From contig OW388297.1 of assembly GCA_936450465.1 (NCBI GenBank), positions 29,220,387 to 29,284,386 of the forward strand: a stretch of DNA of 64,000 nucleotides, written 5' to 3'. Shown here piece by piece: positions 1 through 15,830 of this stretch; the stretch's first letter is position 1, and each line of letters starts with the position of its first letter. The position numbers and the translations under genes are program-made. The DNA comes from Gibbula magus. Its lineage: Eukaryota; Mollusca; Gastropoda; Trochida; Trochidae. The notes beneath the pieces were generated by a model. It was not told the DNA's origin, ran no database searches, and saw only the letters and a program-made list of their open reading frames with translations.

Positions 1-55
1 TAGTCCCTTTGTACAAACAGTTACTTTGAAGCCCAGCTTGATGACGTCTACTCAC

Positions 56-3000
56 CATCGGTCCCTTTGATGTCCTGTATCTTGAAGCCATAGTCCACTC
101 CCACTGTGGGCTGGTAGCCTGTGTTGAACTGGAGACACAATCAATCATTTGAAAACTATATGATACTGAATGATGTAACTCTGAACTTTAAATAGGGAAC
201 TATAAGTACATTGCATTTATGATTCTGTAGATAAACTGGAATAAAACATAAACAGATTTTTATAACGAAATGTTAAAAGCAAAATGTTGACATGGTTGGA
301 GGAAAGCATTGCCATGAGGATATTCTGTTGATGGGAATGTTATTGAATTTACGCTGTTGAAAGTAAATAACATCCTTATAATAAAAGTTATAGTCAAACA
401 TTTTTAAGAAGGTGTTATAAGCTTAGGAAGCTGCATTTATTTTGTTATTCAAATAGCTGGGGTTGCGTTATCGAGCTACATATCCACACATATATGCATC
501 CCGTACGTTTTATGTATCTGTATATCGATCAGTTCCCATTTAACTATTTTTCACATTCTAGTATTTAGACTTTGTTAGTTTCTTCTAAAACGTGACAATC
601 AGCTGCACCCCAGTGACTATAATCAAACATTAGAAACAAAAATCAAGTCAAGTGCATTCCATAAAATTATATTTTTAAAACTTCTTTGACTAAACAATTT
701 ATCAAATCTTGTAAGCGCAGCCAGGAGCGATTCAGATGTCACGTGTTCTCTCCCGACAAAGGGTACTCAAGTCTCAACATCATTACCTTTACTTTTAATT
801 ACTTAGCTCAACTTCTTTGAGAGGTATTGCTCAAGTCAGCTGCGTCCACAGGCGCCAGACCCTAAATATACACCTATGTATATCTACCTACCTATGTAAC
901 TTTATATGTTACATAGGTAGGTAGATATACGTAGGTGTATATTTAGGGTCTGGCGCCTGTGGCTGCGTCCTATATAACCATGTTACAACATACAGCGTAT
1001 TATGGAATACATTCACATTTCCTTGTGCAATCTACAACATTGTCTTCTTAGTCAACATCCGTTATCGCTTGTCTTCGTAAGTCTTTTCCCTACATGTTTC
1101 AGGTCTACGGATGTACGATAAAGCATGCGGTCAGTAAATATATAGTTTACGGTAAAGGTCAACTGTTAACAAATAAGGACAGACAGGTCTGAATGGACAC
1201 AAATGTGGTCGTTAAACCGTATTGGAATCATCTCCGCTAGAATTATACCAACATATGGCGGTATATTGTCAGAGGCTGTTAGACTAAATTGCTTGAGTAA
1301 CCTCTGTGAGGAGCAAATGGATGTCCTGCTATGTGTATAGGGAGGTACACAAAGCTAATGACTATTATAAGCGTAGAAGCTACCAACGATTTATAAATCA
1401 ACCGTTCATTGCCATGGAGAAAGAGCGAAATGATGCAAGCATAAAAGAGGCATGACTCCAATTCGAATGATTACGTTACTTACATTCTGAAAGGAAGTTA
1501 TGAGTAAATACGCCTTCGTATATTATGCTGGTAAGTTTCATTCATGTATATGTTACGATTAGAGGTGCAGAATTGAATCTAAATTGACGAGTGATTGAGA
1601 AGTTTACTTCATTCAAGAACACATTTAAACTTAAACATATTTGTTACAAAATACAATGCAAAATGTGATAATATTCCTTTTCATACTAAAATGAAAACCT
1701 GAGATTAAACGTTTTACGATTAATAGAAACTCTAATAATTAATAGACACCAACCTCTTAATACTGAAATGTGGATATGCAATCACGATCAATGTCAAGCT
1801 ATAACCATCAATCTAGAGACGGGTGTCAGATAGCAGGTGTTGTGGGTGCATGTGTCAATAATCTTACTTACCGACGTACACATCAGAGACAACACATCAA
1901 GCTAGCGAACTAATAACTACTTCGTTGCCATGAGAAACCTATCGTGATGTTGTGGTTGTATTTGCATTATTAACAATTACATTAGTGTGCACTTGTTTTG
2001 TGGCCATTGTCATTGAAAGCGTTGAATTTCAAGTTATGACGGTTAATCCCTGTTTCGCTTTATTAGACTAGCAATCATTACGAGTTTAGGTGTGCATTAT
2101 CGCTATCACTAGTGAGGCACGCTGCATTGTGGTTCACTTCCATTGCAAATGTACATTTTAAGTTAGACAAATAAATCTAGAAATGATAAAACATGATTCT
2201 ATGATTCACTTTCATAATCGATATCATTAGTGATACACACGTGAGAATTTCATTAAAACCGAAAATTTAGTCAATCATTAACTGCTTAAGGATAACAATA
2301 TACTTTGATGTCGTGAATGTATTTTCATTTCAACTACTACTTCAGAGCATAGTAGAATATGGTGTTGATGTGTGCTAAATCGTGGTATCAACCCGAGTAC
2401 AAACCTCCTTCTCGAGTTGTCTCCCTTCCTGTATAAACCAATGCAACAACATAGCATAACGCAATTACAGAATCATAAGATACAGTGTTTAGAACATGAA
2501 GACAGATCAATACACAGACAAATCATTCCCAGGTCATAATAAGGTATATTTTCTCTGTTCAAGACCCTTAGCTGTTAAATTAAATCCCCATAAAAGACTA
2601 AAGAACATATATTGCCAAGTTAACGTTATTATGTTTTACATTCATGACGTCTACAATGTATACAAGTGATGGTTACATTCATTTGTGTTGATAACAGGCA
2701 GTGACTACAAAAGTAAATTAAGAAGACTAAATCTCAGAAATTTTCGAAATTTTGATTCAACAAAAAATTTAAACAAAAACTGACAGCTTCTAATATAGTC
2801 GTGTAATTTACCTTGCTTTCACAGAAATGTTTTATCAGGCATGTCTTGCCAACCGCAGTGTTACCGATTCCAACAATCTGCAATAAACTAATTAAATTAG
2901 TATTTCCAATTCAAATTGATGATTTCGAAAGTCAATGAAACATCAAAATAACAATATAAACATACACGATTTTATTCCATGTTCTGCCTAACGTGGCAGA

Positions 3001-3577
3001 GGTCATTTCCTCCCGAATAAATTGAAGTTTGAAGTAACTTGCGAAGAAATGACTTGAGTAACCTGGATTTACTTCTTGCACAGTGAACCAGGAAGTCTCG
3101 AGTGATTGAAGCGACGTAAAATATCCACTTAGGGTCCGTTGTGACTTCGATTAATGAAATATTCTAAGACAAGCTTTATTCAAGTTACAGTGCATTATAA
3201 TCATTGATGATGTAGTATGGAATATTAGAATTTATTACATTTATTTTAAATACATCTGATAGTATTAGTGTGTTGGCCTCTAAACCACAGGAACTCGATC
3301 GATATCGTAATTCAAACGTAGATATAAAACGTAGGTAAAAAAAACCCATAGACCCTATGTCAAATACAGTACATGGTGTACTTTTTTTTATTATTTACGT
3401 GTTATCTACGTTTTAATTACGATATCGAGTTCCTATGCTGTAAACCTACATACTGTGTTTCATAACTTGTAAAATGCTCAGAAATATTGATTAAATTATA
3501 TCTCCCACCTTTATCCATATCAACGAATCGACAGCAGCCTGAACATCTTTCGGTAAATGTCCTGGTTTTCTATCCAT
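56..3577 (-). CDS. RJL/Rab-like small GTPase (DNAJC27/RBJ type), 5' part of gene
   Basis: Three coding exons are readable on the minus strand: 3577-3509 (23 codons, begins MDRKPGHLPK), 2877-2812 (22 codons) and 128-56 (24 codons plus one base). All have AG acceptors and GT donors, and the phases join. The joined reading has a P-loop G-N-T-A-V-G-K-T (residues 28-35) encoded by exon 2, followed in exon 3 by the switch I region TVGVDYGFK. That fits a Ras-superfamily GTPase, and VDYG in place of the Rab VDF is typical of RJL proteins (known for the family). RJL proteins are often linked to cilia, and animal DNAJC27 adds a C-terminal J domain; that part would lie outside the window. The N-terminus differs from vertebrate DNAJC27, so a divergent RJL paralogue is possible. 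GTPase call is firm; subfamily is moderate. Confidence 0.72.
129..2811 (-). other. Intron 2 of the RJL-type GTPase gene
   Basis: Bounded by an acceptor at 129-130 and a donor at 2810-2811 (read on the minus strand). Apart from the hairpin at 846-962 I see no coding sequence or clear repeat; the sequence is uniformly AT-rich. Confidence 0.75.
846..962. mobile_element. Foldback element: 55-bp-stem hairpin
   Basis: Arm 846-900 is the reverse complement of 908-962 with one G/T mismatch, around a 7-base loop (901-907). The direct repeat GCTGCGTCC occurs at 839-847 and 962-970, overlapping the arm tips, which looks like an 8-9 bp target duplication. It lies in intron 2 of the GTPase gene. Inference: a very compact foldback MITE, possibly hAT- or MULE-like; no coding capacity. 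Confidence 0.7.
3289..3434. mobile_element. MITE with about 33-bp terminal inverted repeats
   Basis: AGGAACTCGAT...GTAATTCAAACGTAGATA at the left (3289 on) is mirrored by TTATCTACGTTTTAATTACG...AGTTCCT at the right (to 3434); the left arm has an extra CGAT. The core is AT-rich. It lies in intron 1 of the GTPase gene, with no coding capacity. The superfamily is not assignable from what I can see. Confidence 0.6.
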
Positions 3578-8027
<4,450 letters not shown>

Positions 8028-9810
8028 TGCAATAATATAATGATAAGAAATTATTAAATCCTGCCAACTCATATTTTGGGTTAAAACAGATTAAAAAGGT
8101 ATAAATGAGGTTTTCGTATACTAGCAGTTGACTCAGTGTATGAAATAATTTTTATGATGGCAGTTTAGCTTGAATATGGAACATTCATCCAGATTTCATC
8201 ATCTGAGGCTTTTAATGTGTTCAGACTGACATGCTGACTGATTTGCAACTGGCCAAAGTCCTAAATTAACCGGCAATGAGCTTGCGGGGAAAGCGGTGAT
8301 TTCAAGTGCTTGAGAAGTCAATGTGATTAACATTTAGTGGTGTATGTGTTAAATATGCAATCTTGCATCATTCACTGATACATCTTTGTTAGTTAACAGT
8401 TCATCTGTCAGAGGTCAATGACTTACCAAATTTTGCCTTTGTTTTGGCCAAAAACACTCACCAAAACAACATTGACTTGCCCAATCTAGTATAAAAATTG
8501 GCTTGACTTCCAGACAAATCTCTGTGATTAAGTACTAAAAATAATTTTACAAAAGTCCTTTTACTTAATTAGAGTTTTTTCACCCCTGTAATGTAATGAA
8601 AATACAAGTAAGTAGTTACAGCCAAGTATTGTCAGAAATATTCTATGTTCAAATCATCCATTTGCCTTTTGGTATTTAGTCTTGTTTGGTTAGCATGTTG
8701 CAAAATGTGGCAGTTAAATCAAGAAATCAAAAGGCCAAATGAAGAGTATGCCAGTTTGTACTAGTCAGTATTTGTATCATGTTATGGGTGTGTTCTATTT
8801 TCAAAGATTTTAACATGGATGTGTGAATTATTTTTTTTAACTTTCATGTGATGTTTGAAACTGAGATATCTTTTTATCAAGTTTTACCTAACTATGGGGA
8901 AATAGAAATGAATGTTGATTAAGTGTTTTAATGAATGGTTTTAAGAGAGAACTAATATATTAAATAATTAAATATTGTTGAAATTTCAAACAATCATATT
9001 AGTTAGTATAAAGTGAATTGATACACATTTCAAGACTGCTGCAGTGACATACCCTATATAATATCTCTATATTTGAATATTTTAATTTGACAGGACTTCA
9101 AACTTCCTGATATTTCCTGTATTGTTTGCGTTGTCTACAGAACTTTGAGATAGCCAAAATCTGTTTGTAATTGACATTTATATGCAAATTAATATTGGTT
9201 TTGTCAATGTACATTTCCTGCCACATCTCCGATCCCTCTCAACAAGAAACCTGTTCATAAACTATAGAAGGACAGTGCATTTTTATATCAGAGTTTTAAA
9301 ATGTATTTTGTATAACAAATTCTGTAACTAGACTTTTCCATATATATGCAAGACCTCGGTCCGTCCAAGTATCAATACACAAGAGTGTCTTAGTGATGAA
9401 TCGGGTGATATCCAACTTTATCATCAGGAAATGAACAACATCAATAACAGTGTATTAAATAAGACCTGCCACCCAGCCTGGTAAAGTTTGGCTCTGGCTG
9501 GTAACGCTTCGAGTTTTTTCTTTAATTTTGCAGTTCAGAATACAGACAAAATAACAGTTTTGGGTTGACTTATATTCAAGCTTTTTCATAAACTGTCGAT
9601 AACAGATTGAAACCTTGATTTTAACTTGTACACAAGAGCTTATAGTTAGGAATCTCACGAGTGTACAGTCCATGACTTGGGGCTAACTTTATCTCATATT
9701 TCATCTCTTGGAGAGTTGTGAAACTGATCTGCTATTTACATTTGTGATATTTAGTTTCGTTAACATTTAGATTGAATGTTAACTGAATAAATAGTTAGAG
9801 ATAAATGCTA
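8028..9810 (+). other. Probable DNAJC22 3' UTR and downstream DNA
   Basis: Follows the TAG at 8025-8027. The first clear AATAAA on the plus strand that I find is at 9786-9791, a candidate poly(A) signal, which would give a long 3' UTR. No coding sequence or repeat is recognised. Confidence 0.35.
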
Positions 9811-10142
9811 TTTAGTTAAAAACCATCTAGCTCCAATAATTAGAGATGTAAAGTCTCATGTTGACTCCTATATTCTGTGACAACTATCATCTGTAATATT
9901 TATATGTATTATGTATATCAGAAGTTGACAAAGTCCTGTCCTGAAATGAGAATTCATAGCTGATGCATCTTCTAGCTGTTCCAGTGTACCGTGTAATCAC
10001 GCATGACACAAGCCCTGCTTGCAGATTGTCCTAGTTGAACAACAACCCCAGCGGCAGATCCAGAGGGCTTTCAAACCTCCTCCCAACCCCCAAACTCTCC
10101 TTTTGAAATTGGATACAAGTAAATTTGATGGACTCCCAAAAG

Positions 10143-10196
10143 GTGACACCCCCACCCCCGCCCCTACCCCCACTCCCACCCCCACCCCCGCCCCTA
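10143..10196. repeat. C-rich pyrimidine tract (G-quadruplex motif on minus strand)
   Basis: About 54 bases made of CCCC/CCCCC runs separated by A, G or T (CACCCCCACCCCCGCCCC type). The minus strand therefore has at least eight G-runs of three or more in succession, a strong G-quadruplex pattern. The VGVGAGVGV-type peptides in its reading frames are artefacts of the repeat. Confidence 0.8.
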
Positions 10197-10315
10197 TTTT
10201 GTTTGTTTGGTTTCTGTGCTGAAAGTCCATTTCAGGTTATTGTTTTTCGTTTTGAATATTAAAAAATTATCAATTCTTTTTGTAATCTCATTTTGATTCA
10301 TATAATTGCCTTTTT

Positions 10316-10803
10316 AGCTCATCTGGCCTGAAAGGCCCGATGGGCTTATGGCATGGCATGGCCTGGTGTCCGGCGTCCGTCCGTGCGTCTAAACTTTTTG
10401 CATTTTCGTCTTCTTCTCCAGAACCACTTGGTCTAGGGAGCTGAAATTTTGTGTGCAGACTCCTTGGCTAATGGGGATTCTAAATTGTAGATAGGTGACC
10501 CTGTGACCCCAAAAAGGGTCACAGGGCTCACAACCTTAAAAACCTATTTTCATCTTCTTCTCCAGTTCCTAAAGGTTGAGCTAGAGAGCTGAAAAGTTGT
10601 ATGCAGACTCCTTGGCTAATGGGGATTCTAAATTGTAGATTTGGTGACCCCGTGACCCCAAATGTGGTCACAGGGGTCACAACCCTAAAAACCTATTTTC
10701 ATCATCTTCTTCTCCAGTAAGAAAAGCTTTAGAACAAGCTGAGAAAATTTATTATAACAATACAATCCTAATGAGCTACAGAGCCCATGGCTCTATTTTT
10801 TTT
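10316..10803 (+). mobile_element. Bivalve-type dispersed repeat with tandem core, copy 1
   Basis: Starts TAGCTCATCTGGCCTGAAAG, continues with ATGGGCTTATGGCATGGCAT and a CGTCCGTCCG stretch, and ends GAGCTACAGAGCCCATGG then CTCTATTTTTT. The core has about two monomers, each with TTCTTCTCCAG, GGGGATTCTAAATTGTAGAT and TGACCCC...GGGTCACAGG. The same family recurs on the minus strand at 15255-15733 and 27464-28482. Inference: a non-autonomous tandem-cored element, possibly Helentron- or pearl-like. Confidence 0.75.
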
Positions 10804-11194
10804 CTCACTTTATTAGAATTCAATTTGTTACTAATTTTAAATTTTGAGATGAGATGTTCTTGATTTAGTTTTGATTGTTTATAATGAATCACATTTGGTA
10901 ACTAACTTATTTGATATCATGTATATTATATCTTGGCCCATATCGACAGTATCCGTCATCTTGGTTTTTTGGTATGATGTGAAATGAAAACATGCTTTGT
11001 TTAACCTAATTTTACAGTTTTTGATAATAAAACTTCTACATTGAAAATTTACATGGTAACACGTATAAACATATAATAAAACTGATAAACAATATGCTGT
11101 TATTTTCCCTGGCAAAGTTTTGTTTACGCTTGTAGAGCCGATGAATGGCTTCACTTCTCATTGTTTTTAGTTTTCAACAAATGTGCGCTTGTCT

Positions 11195-11348
11195 TTATCA
11201 CATTGTCAAACTTAAAGTCATCAAAGTATTTCCTTCATTAATATCTGTCAATTGGGATGTGTTTAACCATGTATAACAGCATAAATGTGTAAACGTGAAT
11301 ATCCTCTCGAATTTCGTTTCAACAAAAAAAACCCATAGAACTATCCTT
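11195..11348 (-). repeat. Dispersed repeat C, minus copy
   Basis: The reverse complement resembles 13616-13765 over about 150 bp: TTAAAAGGA, GTTCTAT, ACGAAATTCG, AGGATATTC and GTTTACACAT occur in the same order with scattered differences. Its right edge is a TTAA shared with the adjoining MITE at 11353. Confidence 0.55.
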
Positions 11349-11352
11349 TTAA

Positions 11353-11716
11353 AGGTGCATCCATTGTGTTGTTGGGAGTCACATATGCCAAACTGAATAT
11401 TTAAGTGGTGTTAATGTATCAAGAAGTGCTACGTAACTGTAGCCGAAAATTACCATCTTGATGATAGTCGACACAATATAGTGACAAGGTGACGGTAAAA
11501 TTAGTGATTATTTATCGAAAACCGGACAATGTACCGCGATTGACGCCCATCAATTAGTCAAACGTAATTTTTTAAACTTATATACAGACATAAATAAAAA
11601 TTTGGATTGATAATGTTTAATAGGTCATATAATTACTGTACATGGGACGTGTACTTTCGGTTTCTACACATGTAATGACTTTGCTCGATTTTAATTAGAA
11701 ACTAGTAATTATGTTG
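11353..11716 (+). mobile_element. TTAA-flanked MITE family A, copy 1 (3' truncated)
   Basis: TTAA at 11349-11352, then AGGTGCATCCATTGTGTTG. The body aligns by eye with the complete copy at 30921-31408 (shared CGAAAACCGGACAATG, GTCAAACGTAATTTT, GGGACGTG...TTTCGGTTTCT, AAACTAGTAATTATG). Homology stops at about 11716 and the right terminus is missing. Confidence 0.75.
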
Positions 11717-11979
11717 AACTGAAATCTGCTTACCAGGTTGCTTGATTTTGGACGGTTTTTCTTTCGTAGACTGTCATATGACACATGTGCTTTGACTTTA
11801 TGGATCAATGACATGTACAGTGTGTTCACTTACCGTTAGAGAGGCATTCTAGGAGTGCTGTTACAGAGGAGGCAAGGGTATTTATGGATGATCAACTTCT
11901 TTATGTCACAATGGCAACGTTTCGTTATAGATCAAGCATGAAGCACGAAGCATGAAATACACTATTGTCAAGTATTCCC

Positions 11980-12534
11980 CATCCTCGATAATCCAGCGCT
12001 ATTGTTCCGATAAATCTACACACAAGCGCTGGAAAACATTAAGGGTATTTATCCTTAACCTAGTTACCTCCCTTCGCAATGACTCAGCGAAACGCTTGCT
12101 TTCTAACAACCAATGAGATCACTTGAAATCAAGGGTGAAATAACAAGCACACTCGTGTCAGGATCTTGGCTTTCGCAGCACAGGGATTTTAATCATTTAC
12201 CTCCACCCGTTTTGATGGACATGAATACACCCTTCTTCTCGTACAGACTTCTTAAAACTTTCTTTTGAGTTTCTGTCAGGTTTTCTACGCTGAATGTGTT
12301 ACAAACTTTATCGTAATCGAGAGAGTCGGCCGCCGCTATGTTTGTTTCTATAAACAACGGTAGTGATGCGTTTTGATTGGTCGAGTTGTTTACGCAGATA
12401 GTGTCTGCGTTTCGTTTCTGATTGGATAACATGGACCAAAGAGGAGGTAACTAGGTTAGGGATAAATACCCTTACTGTTTTCCAGCGCTTGTGTGTAGAT
12501 TTATCGGAACAATAGCGCTGGATTATCGAGGATG
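11980..12534. mobile_element. MULE-like DNA element with 91-bp TIRs and 9-bp TSD, carrying a helicase exon
   Basis: Arms 11980-12070 and 12444-12534 are inverted copies of each other (89 of 91 bases by eye), with tips CATCCTCGATAATCC. The 9-mer AGTATTCCC flanks the element at 11971-11979 and 12535-12543, a target site duplication. Long TIRs with 9-bp duplications are typical of the MULE/Mutator group (established knowledge). The 370-bp interior holds the start of a helicase reading frame on the minus strand. The length excludes an autonomous element. Confidence 0.8.
12201..12432 (-). pseudogene. RecQ-like helicase N-terminal exon inside the TIR element
   Basis: Minus-strand frame from ATG at 12432, 77 codons plus one base, ending at a good donor (GGTGGAG|GTAAAT). 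The C-terminal part reads LTETQKKVLRSL, then GVFMSIKTGG with the next base completing a Gly, i.e. a Q-motif-like segment followed by Walker A (S-I-K-T-G-G-G-K) of SF2/RecQ-type helicases, split by the intron. The ATG lies just 12 bp inside the right TIR. No following exon is found within the element. Either a captured gene fragment (Pack-MULE style) or the remnant of a helicase encoded by the parental transposon. Probably non-functional alone. Confidence 0.65.
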
Positions 12535-12544
12535 AGTATTCCCC

Positions 12545-13615
12545 TGGGCAAGGTAATATGGACATTATGCAATGTGATATATTTGGATTAGCTAGGATTG
12601 ATATATAATTAAAAATTGATTTCGGGTATGACTATATAAGTTGTAACATAATACTTGAAACATAATCAGCCAGTTGATTAAATTAAATGTTCTGTTGATT
12701 TTGTAAACCCTCAGTCATTTTCTCTCCAAGCTTGCAACAGGCTTGCAATTACTGTAGGTAATTCTAGTACAGGTAGACTCACACATTTGATGGTTTCAAA
12801 TAACACTATTTGTGCTAATATCTCTGTGATATTTAGTTAGAGTGGGATGTTAAAGTGAAAGGCACATTGACATTTGAATCGTTTCAGTTTATATAATGAA
12901 TGCTAGATTTTGAAATTGTTTCAATTCTATCAAACATCATTTTATCAATCAGGTTCCTTAGACAACCTGTGTGTACTTTGATAGAACACTGTTCAAAGTT
13001 TGAAGTCCAAGTTTTTATCAATATTCTTTTGTTTTATTGTTTCACATCTCATCATTGTAATGTCATGTAAATATGTGTGCTTTAAATGAAGCTTATGATC
13101 TTTTAAATAAGAATCAACAGAGGACATAAAATAATTTATGTTATGTTCTCTGGAGTTAATTCAGTAGCATGGAACAGAAATACTGCATCCACGACTTAAG
13201 TGTGGCCTATCACCGGTGGGGAAGTAGAAGTGATAAAAGCAAGATATTTAGACAGCTATTTTTGTGAGGCACACCTGTTACATGATGTATAATATAATCT
13301 CTTGTGAACAGATCATCCTTGTTATTCCTTGTTTCTTAAAGCAAAGTCTTGCCTTATTTTACGTCGACTTCAGTCTTCATATATGTAAACATGATCACAA
13401 TTTGGTGTTGGCAGCAACTTGTTCTTATTCATATCACATTCACGTTTATTTTTTTAAGAGTTTTACGAATTACTGTGAATAAAAAATATTCAACACAATG
13501 TTACTTTTGTCATTCGATATACAAGTACTAGCACTTAATAACAGGAGAAATTTACATAATTGATGATAGATGCTACAGATTACAGTAGCCTGATCCAAGC
13601 TTTTCTTTGTTAAAA
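12545..13615. other. Intergenic, nothing recognised
   Basis: AT-rich DNA without coding signals or repeats that I can identify; small ORFs (13264-13531) look random. Confidence 0.5.
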
Positions 13616-13765
13616 CCTTAAAAGGAGGGTTCTATCGGGGTATTTTTTGTGGAAAACGAAATTCGGGAGGATATTCCTGTTTACACATATATGTTATTAA
13701 TACATGATTTAAACACAGTGCAATTGAAAGATAGTAATGAAGGGAACATTTTGATCAGAGGCCTG
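13616..13765 (+). repeat. Dispersed repeat C, plus copy
   Basis: Begins TTAAAAGGAGGGTTCTATC and is the inverted partner of 11195-11348. The two copies bracket 2.3 kb that contains the MITE copy 1 and the helicase-bearing element. The TTAA at its edge suggests relation to a TTAA-targeting transposon. Confidence 0.5.
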
Positions 13766-14046
13766 CTCCTTTAGATTTTAGAAACTTTGTTCTGAACGCC
13801 CGGTACATGCGCGAAGTGAAAGAAGTGACTCTTATGGGAGTGACAGGAATCAATGGATTAACAATCTGACATGTCCGGCTAATAGACCAATATCTGCATC
13901 CCTGTCTAATTTTCCCTGAGGAAATAAGAAGTAAGGAATGACATAAAAGAGAGACCAATTGTGTTGGTTATAATTACGTACATGGAGGGCCTCTAGTTAT
14001 TAGAGACTCTAGGTCCTCTTCCACCGGTTTGGCAGGAGAGGAATGA

Positions 14047-14406
14047 TTGTACAACACAGAAGTAAGAGAGCAGAGTATATATTGTGTAAAAAACAGAGTG
14101 ATACACAAAGTGAGCAAATGGACCAGGTATACCGCAAACGCACCTACAGTTGCCAATCACGCAATGTATATACCTATACTCACTTGCAACAAGTACAAAA
14201 AACAATATATGGGTGAAACTAAGAGATGCTTCAACATCAGACTCTCAGAACACTTTGCCGACATTAGTCACAATTCTGAAGGCCATGGCAAAGATGATCT
14301 TCACTACGAGATCATTGCAACTCCAGTAGCCTGGCAACAACGAACTATTATTACTTCTAAATACCAGTACAATAATCGTAATAAGCACCAACAGTGCCTA
14401 TCTTAA
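14047..14406 (+). pseudogene. GIY-YIG endonuclease domain remnant (Penelope-like or similar retroelement)
   Basis: A 119-codon frame contains YIPILTCNKYKKQYMGETKR followed by FNIRLSEHFADI. This matches the GIY-YIG pattern (Y-x2-L-T-C ... Q-Y-x-G-E-T, then conserved Arg and His) as seen at the C-terminus of Penelope-like element polymerases. No reverse transcriptase segment is recognisable upstream, so it is a fragment. The N-terminal 45 codons show no domain I recognise. Confidence 0.6.
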
Positions 14407-15254
14407 CGATATTTAAAGAGAATGCTTAAAAAGAAGCTATATGAAAGAATGTAATTTGGTTTTGTCATTCAAGTCTCGCATGATCTCACTTGTTCCCTGA
14501 TGCCAATCAAACTTCACCTTAATTATTCAATTTAGAGCCCATGGATATCAAGAATGTAGAACATTTCTTCAGAAGACAAGGATTTGTATGGATTATCAAC
14601 TTCTTTGTTTAGCCATTGTAAAATAAAGACAATCATCCATAAAAAGAACTTTGTCTTCTCTACAATACAAACTTCTAGAATGCCTCTCAAACAGAACATT
14701 ATAAAACTGACTTTAGACATCAACATTTAATACATAAAAAAGATTTACTGGACATTTGGTAATATAAAAAATATTGCTTCCTATATTCTTCAGTTTCTTC
14801 AGCACTATAATAAAATTACAATGAGCCTACATCAATCTGAATGTACAATCCTGCTTGTATCTATTATGATCAACCTGATCTAATTAAGTACTTAAAATTC
14901 CATCATTTTAACGTTCCTACCACCGGTGTTCTAAGGATCTTCTCTTAGTGGTGGTTGCAGCAATATTAAGCTCCATTCCTTCCAACCGCAAGGGATCAAT
15001 GACAAGATTATAGGCTGAAGTATCCATTCCAGTCTTCCTTTCTAATGTAGATATTAGTCGACATATATTTCACATTCCTTCTGAATAAGATTAACTGCAA
15101 AGTACTTTTTTATAAATTTTTGCATTTCTCAAACCACATGTTACCACTCTCACATGAAAAAGATGAGATGACTCTCTCTCGCGTCTTTTATAAGGGATTA
15201 CTTCTATTCAATGAAGCACACATAAAATCTCAGTTCAAAACTTATTACAACAGG
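14407..15254. other. Intergenic, nothing firm
   Basis: AT-rich. A short GAGCCCATGG at about 14536 resembles the end of the bivalve-type repeat but is too short to call. Confidence 0.4.
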
Positions 15255-15733
15255 ATTTTTAGGCTGTGGCCCATATTTGAGGTCACAGGTTCACCAAATC
15301 TACAACTTAGAATTGCCATTGGCCAAAGCGTCTGTACATAACATTTCAGCTTTCTAGAGCTTTTGGGACTGTAGGAGAAGATGAAAATAGCTTTTTAGGT
15401 CATGACCCCTGGGACCCTTTTTTAGGATCAGGGGTTCACCAAATCTACAATTTTAGAATCTCTTTCAGCCAAGGAGTCTGTACATACAATTTCAGCTCTC
15501 TAAACCTTTTGGAACTAGAGAAGAAGATGAACATAAGGTTGTGACATCTGTGACCCTATTCGAGGTCACAGGGTCACGAAATCTACAATTTAGTATCGCC
15601 ATAGACCAAGGAGTCTGCACATTAAATGTCAGCTCTCTAGAGTTATTGGTTCTGGAGAAGCAAAAGGTTTACAGATGGACGGCCGAACGCCATGCCATGC
15701 CATGCGCCAATCGGGCCTTTCACACCTAAAAAA
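15255..15733 (-). mobile_element. Bivalve-type dispersed repeat, copy 2
   Basis: Minus-oriented. About three degenerate monomers with GAGGTCACAGG...CACCAAATCTACAA, a TCAGCTCTCTA motif and an AGAAGATGAA motif, then GGACGGCCGAACGCCATGCC and CGGGCCTTTCACACC at the right end, matching the complement of 10321-10380. The outer end at the left is eroded. Confidence 0.65.
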
Positions 15734-15798
15734 GATGTATTGCTAATAGTGACATCCAATGATCAAGGGATAACAAAGCATCTTTAAATGAAGCTGGA

Positions 15799-15830
15799 TA
15801 TGGATGGATGGATGGATGGATGGATGGATG
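15799..15830. repeat. (GGAT)n microsatellite
   Basis: About eight GGAT units in a row. Confidence 0.9.
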
